From Candidatus Saccharimonadota bacterium (GTDB lineage Bacteria > Patescibacteriota > Saccharimonadia > Saccharimonadales > Saccharimonadaceae): a DNA stretch of 64,000 nucleotides. The DNA is taken from positions 310,001-374,000 of the forward strand of contig JAFYAV010000001.1 in assembly GCA_017540545.1 (NCBI GenBank), written 5' to 3'. Both the position numbers and the translations under genes were made by a program. Shown here in pieces: positions 16,915 to 24,719 of the stretch; position 1 is the first letter of the stretch; every line of letters starts with the position of its first letter. Below the pieces are notes generated by a model. The model ran no database searches. It saw only the letters and a program-made list of their open reading frames with translations, and had not been told where the DNA came from.

Positions 16915-18236
16915 ATATCTTTTACTATCGCAGTCGACGCTGATGTCGATAAGTTTTTTACCGCATCATCCGAGGCTGGCAGAAAGAGGTCAAGAATCGC
17001 CGCCGCTAGCACCCACATAATAATGCCGACTACTATCTCGAGAATTCGTTGTTTAGCTTTTGTGACCTGTGCTGTATTTCCGCCAGCGGTCATTACGATA
17101 AAACCACTATAAATTAACCCAATCGTCCCCAGCACAGAGATACCGACCGTCATTACGCTAATAGTGAACTTAATAATGCCTAACACTGTGCCCTGACCGT
17201 CAACTTCTGCCGAATCGCACCATAGATATAATATGGTCGCACATTGCGCCCGTTTTGATGGCTCGATTTGGATTTTAGGTTCAGGCTTTTTTGTTGTGCC
17301 GCCACCAGTTGTCATTTTAGTATTGGTGGAGTTGCTAACACCCATGGTTTTACCGCTTACAGCATAGAGCGATAGGCCATGCCCCCAACTAGTGTCGTTT
17401 TTGTCCTTTGGTATCGAAAGAATCATTGTCCCGTCTTCGAGGAACCCTACCTGCTCAATGATATCTGTGCCAATCACATCTTTCCCAACTAAAAATTCCT
17501 TAATAAGATTCGAATTCTTATAACCGTAAACTCGCAATTTTGATCCACCGCAGGACGGCCGATATGAATTAATGATGGCATAATCGCCAAAAGATCCTGG
17601 CCCCTCCTCATACATCGTGCAATCGGCGCGCGAAGCGCTCACTTTTCCGACCACATTCAGATTGGCGTCTTTCAGTTTGCCCCCACCCTCATTGCCTGTC
17701 CAGTAAACGTCATGTTTAGCGTTATAGGTTAATTTAGAACTTCCAACACCAGAAAACTTCTTTTCGTATTTCATGGTCTTATCATCAAACTGGAAAGAGG
17801 TATCTCCCGAATTAGCGCCGGCCGTAATCCATACCTTGTCGGTCTTGTAATTGTAAGCGGCTGAGCTTCCGTGCCCATAGCATCCTTCGTCACCTAATTT
17901 ATAACAACTAAAGTTCTTCTTGCTTGGAATCATTTTCTCAATCTTGAGCGTTTTGCGACTAATAAAATATACGCGCACTTTTCCGCCGTCCCCATATCCC
18001 CCATTAATGCCGTGCGCAACCACAATATGCCTAGACGTAATCGCCATGCCCTGGACCTCGCCCTCGTCGTCGACAAAACAGTCCGTGCCTACGCCACAGT
18101 TACCGCCACCATAAGAAAAATGCTTAACCAACTTAACGTTTGCTTTCGTAAGCCTCGTCTCAGCGAAAGTAGTACCGGCGCACGCAAGAGAAAAGAACCC
18201 CATCAATGCCAGTGCCAACCCATACTTTACCTTCAT
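16905..18236 (-). CDS. Secreted beta-rich protein ending in a VirB2/TrbC-like membrane-helix pair
   Basis: 443 residues from the ATG at 18236, which has a GGAG Shine-Dalgarno 7 nt upstream and yields a clean signal peptide (MKVKYGLALALMGFFSLACA). An in-frame start 30 nt earlier lacks one. Residues about 25-320 repeat a Cys-containing, Gly/Tyr-rich motif set (CFVDDEGEVQGMAITSRHIVVAHG, GHGSSAAYN) that is clearly related to the N-terminal part of the protein at 21770-24550, probably a beta-propeller-like fold. The C-terminal 110 residues contain two hydrophobic helices with AGGNTAQVTKAKQRI between them, the layout of VirB2/TrbC pilin-like proteins. Function unknown; localisation is exported or membrane. 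Confidence 0.75.
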   Translation of the reverse strand: MKVKYGLALALMGFFSLACAGTTFAETRLTKANVKLVKHFSYGGGNCGVGTDCFVDDEGEVQGMAITSRHIVVAHGINGGYGDGGKVRVYFISRKTLKIEKMIPSKKNFSCYKLGDEGCYGHGSSAAYNYKTDKVWITAGANSGDTSFQFDDKTMKYEKKFSGVGSSKLTYNAKHDVYWTGNEGGGKLKDANLNVVGKVSASRADCTMYEEGPGSFGDYAIINSYRPSCGGSKLRVYGYKNSNLIKEFLVGKDVIGTDIIEQVGFLEDGTMILSIPKDKNDTSWGHGLSLYAVSGKTMGVSNSTNTKMTTGGGTTKKPEPKIQIEPSKRAQCATILYLWCDSAEVDGQGTVLGIIKFTISVMTVGISVLGTIGLIYSGFIVMTAGGNTAQVTKAKQRILEIVVGIIMWVLAAAILDLFLPASDDAVKNLSTSASTAIVKDIYS

Positions 18237-18315
18237 TTTTTTTCTCCAAGTTAATCTCATAAACAAGCTAGCTTAATAATAACATAAACAAATTATCGCT
18301 TAAATGGTCCAGAGT

Positions 18316-18321
18316 TATAAT
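18316..18321 (+). promoter_or_regulatory. -10 element, leaderless arrangement (Nudix gene)
   Basis: TATAAT 7 nt before the ATG at 18329; no Shine-Dalgarno in between. Confidence 0.7.
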
Positions 18322-18328
18322 TAATAGC

Positions 18329-18817
18329 ATGAATGATGTATCGAAAAAAGAAACCCGCTTCAGAACCATGGCGGGGGTGCTCGTAGTTTTAATCAGGCAG
18401 GGGAAACGCGGCGTGGAATGCCTATTGCAAAAAAGACAAAACACAGGTTTTGCCGATGGCTTATGGGATTTTTCTGCCTCCGGCCACGTCGAAGAAAATG
18501 AACCTATGACGGTAGCTGTCTGTCGCGAAAGTAAAGAAGAAGTTGGCGTAACGGTCCTGCCTGAAGACGCTAGATTTATCGGACTATATCACATTCTCGG
18601 CATCGACAACGAGCCAAGGCTCCTGGGTTGTTTTGTGGTAGATAAGTTTTCTGGCGAGCCTAGCATCGGTGATTCGGATGAGGTTAGCGAGCTCGCCTGG
18701 TTTAGTGTTAATAGCTTACCCGATACAATAATTGACTCTCGCAAAAGGGCACTGGAACACTTCCTGCGCGGAGATGTGTTCTTTGAAGAGTTCGGCTGGG
18801 GAGACGGCAAGATATAA
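18329..18817 (+). CDS. Nudix hydrolase
   Basis: 162 residues. The Nudix box GHVEENEPMTVAVCRESKEEVGV matches G-x5-E-x7-REUxEExGU. The N-terminal half shows the RKRQNTGFADGLWDFSASGHVE context common to MutT/NUDT-type enzymes that cleave nucleoside diphosphates linked to another group. The substrate cannot be told from the sequence; roles range from nucleotide-pool cleaning to mRNA or cofactor hydrolysis. It has its own -10 with a predicted leaderless transcript and is followed 52 nt later by the prepilin gene. Confidence 0.88.
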   Translation: MNDVSKKETRFRTMAGVLVVLIRQGKRGVECLLQKRQNTGFADGLWDFSASGHVEENEPMTVAVCRESKEEVGVTVLPEDARFIGLYHILGIDNEPRLLGCFVVDKFSGEPSIGDSDEVSELAWFSVNSLPDTIIDSRKRALEHFLRGDVFFEEFGWGDGKI

Positions 18818-18869
18818 TTTCCAATATTAATAGTCCTGCGTCGCGAAATCATATATAATAAGCATAAGC

Positions 18870-19514
18870 ATGAAACGTCGCAAAGGTTTTACTGTCATAG
18901 AGATAGTTCTCGTATTGGCGATAGCCGGCCTCATCTTTGCCATGGCCTTTATTGCGCTCCCGGCTCTTCAGCGGTCGCAGAGGAACGCCCAACGAAAGAC
19001 TAATGTCTCGAATATTATAGCCGCTATGAACTTATGGAAGAAACATAATAAGGGCAGCGTTAGTGATAATGCCGATAAAGCATATAAAGCAAATGGTTTC
19101 TGCACCTTCTGGAACCGTTATGTCGGGAAGGAGCTCCAAGATCCATCCACCGGCCAACCTTACCTGATAGCTCTTTGGAATAGCACCAGGGTATATGATT
19201 GTCGAGCGAAAAAGACCTATCCCCGCTCCGGATATGATCCATCCGCAGTGGGTAGAACATCTGGCAATAAGTGGCCATTGATGGAGTTGGGCGACATTCA
19301 ATATAATGATGTATCTAGGTGCGAGGGCGACACGTTTGACGATAACTTAGGAGCTTCGGCTAATCGGCACGCCTTTGCTTTTCGCATATATCTAGAGGGC
19401 GGAATAATCGTTTGCGTCGATAATGGCTATTCCGGCGATCCGAATGATAGACCGCACGGCTCCACATTTCTTGATATTTTTGCCGACATCGATAGCTATC
19501 GCATCACTTTCTAA
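18870..19514 (+). CDS. Type IV pilin / pseudopilin-like prepilin
   Basis: 214 residues. The N-terminus RRKGFTVIEIVLVLAIAGLIF is a class III signal: prepilin peptidase cleaves after Gly, leaving Phe as residue 1 and Glu5, then a 20-residue hydrophobic helix. The remainder is a globular domain with four cysteines and Gly/Asp-rich loops, like minor pilins or GspG/GspH-type pseudopilins. The -10 TATAAT (18854-18859) is 10 nt before the ATG. No other pilus assembly gene is in the window, so the machine is presumably encoded elsewhere. Confidence 0.85.
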   Translation: MKRRKGFTVIEIVLVLAIAGLIFAMAFIALPALQRSQRNAQRKTNVSNIIAAMNLWKKHNKGSVSDNADKAYKANGFCTFWNRYVGKELQDPSTGQPYLIALWNSTRVYDCRAKKTYPRSGYDPSAVGRTSGNKWPLMELGDIQYNDVSRCEGDTFDDNLGASANRHAFAFRIYLEGGIIVCVDNGYSGDPNDRPHGSTFLDIFADIDSYRITF

Positions 19515-19524
19515 CAAATCCAGC

Positions 19525-19530
19525 TATAAT
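19525..19530 (+). promoter_or_regulatory. -10 element, leaderless arrangement
   Basis: TATAAT 6 nt before the ATG at 19537. Confidence 0.65.
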
Positions 19531-19536
19531 AGCTTT

Positions 19537-19950
19537 ATGAAGATATGTGTTTGTTGTAGCCTTAGTTTCACCGATGAGGTGCTAGCATTGGCCGAAGAAC
19601 TTGAGAGACGTGGCCATGAATTATTACTGCCGAATAGCGTCGTTAAACGCCTAATCAAACGTGCAGACTTTGATCCAGTCAAAACCAAGGTTGAAACCGA
19701 TGCTGTGCGCAAGCATATTGATAAAATTCGCAAAGCCGATGCCGTTTTAATCTGCAACTACGACAAAAAGGGCATCGCTAACTACATTGGTGCAAATACT
19801 TTTATTGAAATCGCCGCTGCTCACTATCACCGCAAACCTATTTATACGCTCAATCCGCTTCCAGATCAGCAGTACATCAATGACGAGATTCAATCATTCA
19901 ACATTAAGCCGCTGAATGGCGACCTTAGTCTACTCGGAGCCGATGCGTAG
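19537..19950 (+). CDS. Small nucleotide-related protein (nucleoside 2-deoxyribosyltransferase-like)
   Basis: 137 residues from the ATG at 19537, chosen because it follows a -10 hexamer by 6 nt; an in-frame start at 19423 would overlap the prepilin. The N-terminus MKICVCCSLSFTDEVLALAEELERRGHEL and the later DAVLICNYDKKGIANYIGANTFIEIAAAHYHRKPIYTLN resemble Rossmann-like nucleoside deoxyribosyltransferase or related hydrolase folds (the NYIGANTFIEIAAA block). The match is by overall pattern only and the reaction is not established. Its stop codon lies inside a hairpin shared with the convergent HD gene. Confidence 0.65.
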   Translation: MKICVCCSLSFTDEVLALAEELERRGHELLLPNSVVKRLIKRADFDPVKTKVETDAVRKHIDKIRKADAVLICNYDKKGIANYIGANTFIEIAAAHYHRKPIYTLNPLPDQQYINDEIQSFNIKPLNGDLSLLGADA

Positions 19951-19968
19951 AGTGTTAAAACTCTACGC
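19945..19968. terminator. Convergent hairpin covering both stop codons
   Basis: GCGTAGAGT pairs perfectly with ACTCTACGC over a 6-nt loop. The TAG of the plus-strand gene (19948-19950) is in the left arm and the TAA of the minus-strand gene (19955-19957) in the loop. T-richness follows only at a distance, so strength is uncertain. Confidence 0.6.
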
Positions 19969-20602
19969 CAGCCGCTTTTTGTTTGGCAATATATTTTCTT
20001 TGCGCCTCAATGAAGGCGTTTTTGTCCGCCAGTAAGGCGCGTATTTCTTTCAGGAAATTCTCATATTCTTCATCTGCAAAGTAAAACTTTGCATAGCCAT
20101 TCTCGCCGTATTTATCCTGCAAATGTTCATAGGCGCGTTCGAATTGCTGCTCATCGGTGTAATTCGGATAATGCTTTTTGCCATAACTATATGTTCGCGC
20201 AAGGCATGTTTCGACGGTAATATTACGATCCGCCGTGGAAATAATCTTACCGTAAATGCTCCGCGGCTCATCTTCCTTGGAAGCACGATGGTCTTCGATG
20301 GCTTCTTTGATAGTCTCTATCTCGTCGGCGCTGAAAAACTTCTTTAGCATATCGTCTTTCTCGGCCATCTCTGCCGCAATCATTTCGTGCTTTTCACGGT
20401 CGATATGATTTGCGATGTCGTGGTAGGCCGCAACGGTATATACTATGTCGTAATTAATATCCGGCACAGTTGCCGCAAACTTCATACTGCGCTCGATACT
20501 GCGTTGCGCGTGAGCGAGGTCGTTTGACGGGCCATTCTTCTCGTATTCGGGTAAAATGCTTCGCTCTATATATTTTTTCAATTCTGGGTTAACCTTGTCC
20601 AT
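19955..20602 (-). CDS. HD-domain phosphohydrolase
   Basis: 215 residues. The metal-binding HD pattern is visible as H (DLAHAQRS), HD (AAYHDIANH), a further H in EDHRAS and D in STADRN. Such enzymes hydrolyse nucleotides or phosphate esters; the substrate is unknown. The C-terminal part is Lys/Glu-rich and helical. The ATG is preceded by the strong Shine-Dalgarno GGAGGAG, so unlike its neighbours it has a leader. Confidence 0.8.
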   Translation of the reverse strand: MDKVNPELKKYIERSILPEYEKNGPSNDLAHAQRSIERSMKFAATVPDINYDIVYTVAAYHDIANHIDREKHEMIAAEMAEKDDMLKKFFSADEIETIKEAIEDHRASKEDEPRSIYGKIISTADRNITVETCLARTYSYGKKHYPNYTDEQQFERAYEHLQDKYGENGYAKFYFADEEYENFLKEIRALLADKNAFIEAQRKYIAKQKAAGVEF

Positions 20603-20705
20603 TTCTCCTCCTATATAACGGCAACTCTGCCATCTTTTCTCAATTATAGTTTAAAACGACGCGGCCCGCACGCGCAGCCTTTGAGTATCATATAGCTATT
20701 CTCGA

Positions 20706-21281
20706 CTAGTCGTATTTGTGCAGGGCGGGTAAGTTCAGCAAATCGTCCAATGAACTTGCATTGTCGATAATCTCGTTATCCGTAAAACGCTTTTCGGTGC
20801 GAGCGAGTTGTTTTAACTCCTCGAAGCTCACTTCTACTACCTCAATCTGTTCACCCCCATCCAAATTTTGTTGCACTTGTTCGATAAAATCCGTAGCAAT
20901 AAAGGTGTAAACTAACCAATCCATTTTCAGATAGGGCTGGCACACTCTTACTAGTTTCCATGAACGAAAGCTCATGCCGGTTTCCTCAAGCATCTCGCGC
21001 TTCGCGGCGGCAAGTTCGTTCTCGTCTGGATTATCATGTCGACCGCCAGGAAAATCGTAAAACCAGTCTTTACGCGGTTGTTTTTGGTGCGTAATCACAA
21101 CTTTTCCATCTTTAATGCCAATCGCATTTACTGTGTCATTGCGCCGTAGCATCTCAAAAGTCTCCGTAGTGCCATCGTAAAGCTCCTGCGGCCACTGATA
21201 GACGTCAAATATTTTCCCCTCAAATACCCTTTTCGCATTCTCTGGAATTGTCATGATTCCATCAGGAATATATTCTCTCAT
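20706..21281 (-). CDS. Nudix hydrolase, ADP-ribose pyrophosphatase-like
   Basis: 191 residues with the Nudix box GGRHDNPDENELAAAKREMLEETGM. The preceding TFEMLRRNDTVNAIGIKDGKVVITHQKQP strand pattern fits the ADP-sugar/ADP-ribose branch of the family, with a Pro-rich loop RKDWFYDFPGGR before the box. The substrate is inferred only by that resemblance. The minus-strand -10 TATAAT (21288-21293) is 6 nt before the ATG, so the mRNA is probably leaderless. The short space to the HD gene holds no obvious terminator. Confidence 0.85.
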   Translation of the reverse strand: MREYIPDGIMTIPENAKRVFEGKIFDVYQWPQELYDGTTETFEMLRRNDTVNAIGIKDGKVVITHQKQPRKDWFYDFPGGRHDNPDENELAAAKREMLEETGMSFRSWKLVRVCQPYLKMDWLVYTFIATDFIEQVQQNLDGGEQIEVVEVSFEELKQLARTEKRFTDNEIIDNASSLDDLLNLPALHKYD

Positions 21282-21287
21282 GGCAAA

Positions 21288-21293
21288 ATTATA
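21288..21293 (-). promoter_or_regulatory. -10 element, leaderless arrangement (Nudix gene)
   Basis: Minus-strand TATAAT 6 nt before the ATG at 21281. Confidence 0.7.
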
Positions 21294-21324
21294 TCACGAG
21301 ACGAATAAATTTGCACAAAGTGTC

Positions 21325-21382
21325 TTGACTTATAAGTATTGCTATAATATAATAACGACGCTAGGAAAACTGTAGTCTAGCG
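21325..21382 (+). promoter_or_regulatory. Consensus promoter and leader hairpin of a 70-codon gene
   Basis: TTGACT (21325-21330), 17 bp, TATAAT (21348-21353): a near-perfect sigma-70-type promoter. The transcript would begin near 21360 with the CGCTAG/CTAGCG hairpin (21359-21382). Confidence 0.8.
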
Positions 21383-21412
21383 CAAGAACACTTTAGAAAG
21401 GGGGTGAAATGA

Positions 21413-21625
21413 GTGAGAAATCAGGACTTAGGAACTAGCTATGTAATTTCCGGTACGCAGTCGAGCTATGAGGAAGCCGCTAGGCAGCTTGAGCGGGCTT
21501 ATGGAAATCCCTTTAGCTCGCACCAGCGAGTAGATCTGAGCGACGCAGAGCTTGACGGCATGAGAAGTGTCGGTAGGTTATCGGAAGACGTATACAGATA
21601 CTACAGGGAACACCGTGGCTATTGA
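21413..21625 (+). CDS. Small conserved-looking protein of unknown function
   Basis: 70 residues beginning with GTG at 21413, 8 nt after the Shine-Dalgarno AAAGGGGG. An ATG at 21409 in another frame opens only a 9-codon ORF overlapping the start. The protein is soluble, rich in Arg, Tyr, Glu and Ser (YEEAARQLERAYG, VYRYYREHRGY) and has no recognised domain. A consensus promoter, a leader hairpin and a strong terminator bracket it, so the gene is probably a highly expressed single-gene unit. The tight 0.35-kb cassette also allows a functional RNA instead of, or in addition to, a protein. Confidence 0.65.
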   Translation: MRNQDLGTSYVISGTQSSYEEAARQLERAYGNPFSSHQRVDLSDAELDGMRSVGRLSEDVYRYYREHRGY

Positions 21626-21636
21626 TAGCCGCACAT

Positions 21637-21664
21637 CCGCCGGTTTTCGACCGGCGGCTTTTTC
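21637..21664 (+). terminator. Strong intrinsic terminator
   Basis: CCGCCGG pairs with CCGGCGG over a 7-nt loop and is followed by CTTTTT, ending the 70-codon gene. Confidence 0.9.
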
Positions 21665-21769
21665 ATGCTAGAAATCGTCAAGCCAAAATATTGCTAATAC
21701 TTCCTCAAAAACTGAGTACGCTAGCTTCCTGACTTGCCGCCGGCGATACCCCCCCGTTAGCCGTAAGTG

Positions 21770-24550
21770 CTAGTAATACTTGCAGCTATGGTTACCATTT
21801 GAGCCGATGCTACAATAAATCCCTTCGGTGCCTTTGCCCGAGTTCATCACGTGCGCCTTTGGCAAATCTTTGTATGTATAGAAATATGATCTCACGCGAT
21901 TCAGCGCTGCTGAGCTTTGCGAGGACGTTTTAGCCATTTCAATCACATAGACGTTCTGGTTTGTAGTTAGTCCCAATACCCCCATGGCATCGGGCGCGTT
22001 GTTCATGCCATGGTTAGTTGCTTCGTAAAATGCAATATTTCCCAACTTACCAGCCCAATTGGCGGCAATCTTCTTGGCGACATTTGTCTCAGACGATACA
22101 GCTATCTGCCCGCCAAGTGCGCCAGTGAAAGCTTTAGTGCTCGCGTTAAACTTCGGGTTATTGTAGAGTGTTGTAGAACCGTTCCCGTATATCCCGCTTC
22201 TCGGCTTGAAATCGTAGCCGGCATTACTCAAGTCGCCAGGTATATAAATATACTTTTCGCCGCCATTCATCTTGACCGTGACGAAAGAGGCAATCGAGTT
22301 GGCGTCCGAACTGCAGTTGGATGTAGTCGAGCTAGAAGCGTAGGCGTAGAAGTATCTGTTCATGCCGCTCCCGCCCGTTTTCTTGACTAACTTCGCACTC
22401 GTCTTGTAGCTAAAATTCGGATACTCTGAACCGTCAATATATACATATTTCGAACCAGCCTTGACATATTTATATACACTCGTATCAGTCGCGGAGGTAA
22501 ACTGAATAATATTGCCAGTTTTGCAGGGATTCTTTCCGTTCTTTACATAACCCGCGAAGACGTCGCCGACATTGAATAGATTCAGTTTGACATATCTGCC
22601 AATGTTCAGCTCGTATTTTTCTTTGAGAATCTTGACCTTCGCTTTGTTATTTCCGACCAATTTTTTCACTTTCGCCTCGGTCATATTCGAGCTAGCGTGA
22701 ATCCATGCCCCTTCGGCTACTGCTGCTTTGGCGACTTTTGTAAAGCTGGCGGTCTTGCCAGCAATCGCCTCGTTCTTAATGATTACATTCCGAACGAGAA
22801 TTCTCTGGTCCTGGATCAGCTCAACCGCATTCCCCCAGTGATCGCCATCAAAATGCGAAATTACTAAGTAATCAATCACAACTTTAGTTGCGGCGCCTTG
22901 AGATTGTTTTAGGCGATTATAGATAATATTGCGGATTGCCGCGCTCTTGTCGCCCGTATCGAAAAGAATGAACTTTTTATCGCGCGTCTCAAGCAGAATC
23001 CCCTGATTATTCGAGAGCTCACTTGCTTTTGCGGCCTTTCGTTCTTTATTAATTGCTGGCACATTGCTCGTCAGGTCGAGGTAGTAGGCCTTAACATAAT
23101 CCATAGATGTCGAATAGATATAGATCCTCCTCGTAGCCGTCTTGCCGTTATGTGTTTTGGCGGTAATGTTCACGTAGCCAGTCTTCCCATAAGTGGTTAC
23201 CTTTCCTGCCGAAGATACGGTAGCTTTTGTCTTATCGCTGGTCGTCCAAGTTATGTTCTTGTATGTTGCATTACTTGGCACGACAGTTGCCGCGAGGGTC
23301 GTACTACTGTTGACTAACATGGCCTCACTACCAGAGATGGATACTCCCGTCGCGGGCACGATTACCACCTTTACTGTTGCCTTAGCCGTTTTACCGTTGG
23401 CGCTCTTCGCCGTAATTGTAACGGTTCCGCTTTTCAAGCCAGTAACGGTACCATTCTTCACGGTCGCCACCTTCGTGTTGCTGCTAGTCCAATTGATAGT
23501 TTTGTTCGTTGTATCGGTTGGCGTAAAGCTAACTTTCAGTTTGGTGGTTGCGCCAACTTTTACGGTCGTACTTTTCGTGTTCAGCTTAATGCTGATTGCC
23601 TTTACGCCATCGTAGCCAATTTTCGTATTTGTCGACGCACCGATGCCTAACGTCTTTGCGCTTACGGCGTAAATTGCCGTACTTGCCCCCCAACCAGTCA
23701 GGCTATTGTTATTCGGAATCCCTAACAGCATCGTCCCGTCATCCATGAAGACGACCTGCTCAATCACGTCCGTATGTATAGCTGCATTTGTAACTTCGAA
23801 CGACTTGATGAATTTATTCGTTTTGTGATTATAGAATCTTAACCTTGGTTGGCCACAGCTGTGCCTATAGGTATTCGTAACAATGTAGCTCCCCCATGTC
23901 CCGGGCCCCTCCTCGTACTTTTTGCAATCATCGGTCGCGGCCTTTGGGCTCTTAATCTTTTTGAAGTTCTTGTCGAAGAATACGTTCGCCTCCGTAGCCC
24001 CGCCCCAATAAAAGTCATTCTGCTGATTGTATGTCAGTTTGGAAGTTACGATTTGCTGGTTTTCCGCTCTGTAGAACTTTTCGAGTTTCATCGTTTGGTC
24101 ATTAAACTGAAAATATCCTTCCCGGACCGCTATCCAGATTTTGTCAGTCTTGCCGTTATAGGCTAGCGAACTACCGTGGCCGTAGCAACCCTCGTTGCCG
24201 AGTTTTGTACAACTGAAGTTCTTCTTCTTTGGAATCATGCCGACAATTTTCATCGTCTTGCGATCAATGAAATACAAGCGCACTTTGCCAGAATTTCCGC
24301 TGCCAAGATTAATTGAGTGCGCAATTACGATGTGTCTTGGAGTGATTGTCCACCCTTGCAGCTCGCCGCCGCTATCTATGAAGCATTTCGTACCGATGCC
24401 ACATTTTGTCTCGCTCCCAGTCTTAAAATGGGTTACGAGCTTTACTACATTTTTGTCTAATTTTTTCATAGCGCTGCTTGGCTCCGCATGAATGAAGCTG
24501 ATTGCCAAAGAAGATGCAATCAATGCAGCAATAAACACAACCTTTTTCAT
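21770..24550 (-). CDS. Secreted multidomain protein: propeller-like domain, Ig-like (BIG2) repeats, metallo-beta-lactamase fold
   Basis: 926 residues with a signal peptide (about 1-27). Residues about 30-320 are paralogous to the protein at 16905-18236 (CFIDSGGELQGWTITPRHIVIAH, CYGHGSSLAYN). Then come two bacterial Ig-like type 2 repeats (about 325-490, each with NKTINWTSSNTKVATV-like cores). From about 505 onward lies a metallo-beta-lactamase-fold domain like the extracellular domain of ComEC: ILFDTGD followed by ISHFDGDHWGN, the metal-binding H-x-D-x-D-H motif near residue 567, and a late TNHGMNN His. It probably hydrolyses phosphodiester or related substrates outside the cell, which is inference. 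A -10-like TATCAT lies 9 nt before the ATG. Confidence 0.82.
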   Translation of the reverse strand: MKKVVFIAALIASSLAISFIHAEPSSAMKKLDKNVVKLVTHFKTGSETKCGIGTKCFIDSGGELQGWTITPRHIVIAHSINLGSGNSGKVRLYFIDRKTMKIVGMIPKKKNFSCTKLGNEGCYGHGSSLAYNGKTDKIWIAVREGYFQFNDQTMKLEKFYRAENQQIVTSKLTYNQQNDFYWGGATEANVFFDKNFKKIKSPKAATDDCKKYEEGPGTWGSYIVTNTYRHSCGQPRLRFYNHKTNKFIKSFEVTNAAIHTDVIEQVVFMDDGTMLLGIPNNNSLTGWGASTAIYAVSAKTLGIGASTNTKIGYDGVKAISIKLNTKSTTVKVGATTKLKVSFTPTDTTNKTINWTSSNTKVATVKNGTVTGLKSGTVTITAKSANGKTAKATVKVVIVPATGVSISGSEAMLVNSSTTLAATVVPSNATYKNITWTTSDKTKATVSSAGKVTTYGKTGYVNITAKTHNGKTATRRIYIYSTSMDYVKAYYLDLTSNVPAINKERKAAKASELSNNQGILLETRDKKFILFDTGDKSAAIRNIIYNRLKQSQGAATKVVIDYLVISHFDGDHWGNAVELIQDQRILVRNVIIKNEAIAGKTASFTKVAKAAVAEGAWIHASSNMTEAKVKKLVGNNKAKVKILKEKYELNIGRYVKLNLFNVGDVFAGYVKNGKNPCKTGNIIQFTSATDTSVYKYVKAGSKYVYIDGSEYPNFSYKTSAKLVKKTGGSGMNRYFYAYASSSTTSNCSSDANSIASFVTVKMNGGEKYIYIPGDLSNAGYDFKPRSGIYGNGSTTLYNNPKFNASTKAFTGALGGQIAVSSETNVAKKIAANWAGKLGNIAFYEATNHGMNNAPDAMGVLGLTTNQNVYVIEMAKTSSQSSAALNRVRSYFYTYKDLPKAHVMNSGKGTEGIYCSIGSNGNHSCKYY

Positions 24551-24656
24551 CTGTTTTTAATGATACAGTATCGCGTCGAGTTGCACAATTCTGCTATTTG
24601 CGCGCGTCTAGGTCCTGTTTTAAACTTGACAGAAGGTGCGGGATTTTTCTTGCCAC

Positions 24657-24681
24657 GAAAAAACGGCCCCATTTCGGGGCC
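24657..24681 (-). terminator. Intrinsic terminator of the racemase-like gene
   Basis: On the minus strand GGCCCC-GAAAT-GGGGCC followed by GTTTTTT. Confidence 0.9.
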
Positions 24682-24719
24682 ATTCGTCGAAGGTTCAATT
24701 GCTCCAGCCTGGTCGCACC

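Noticed and set aside
17225-17300. Possible frameshift or gene boundary between the propeller-like part and the VirB2-like part
   Set aside because: The reading frame is continuous and there is no Shine-Dalgarno or start at the junction, so the fusion is taken as real.
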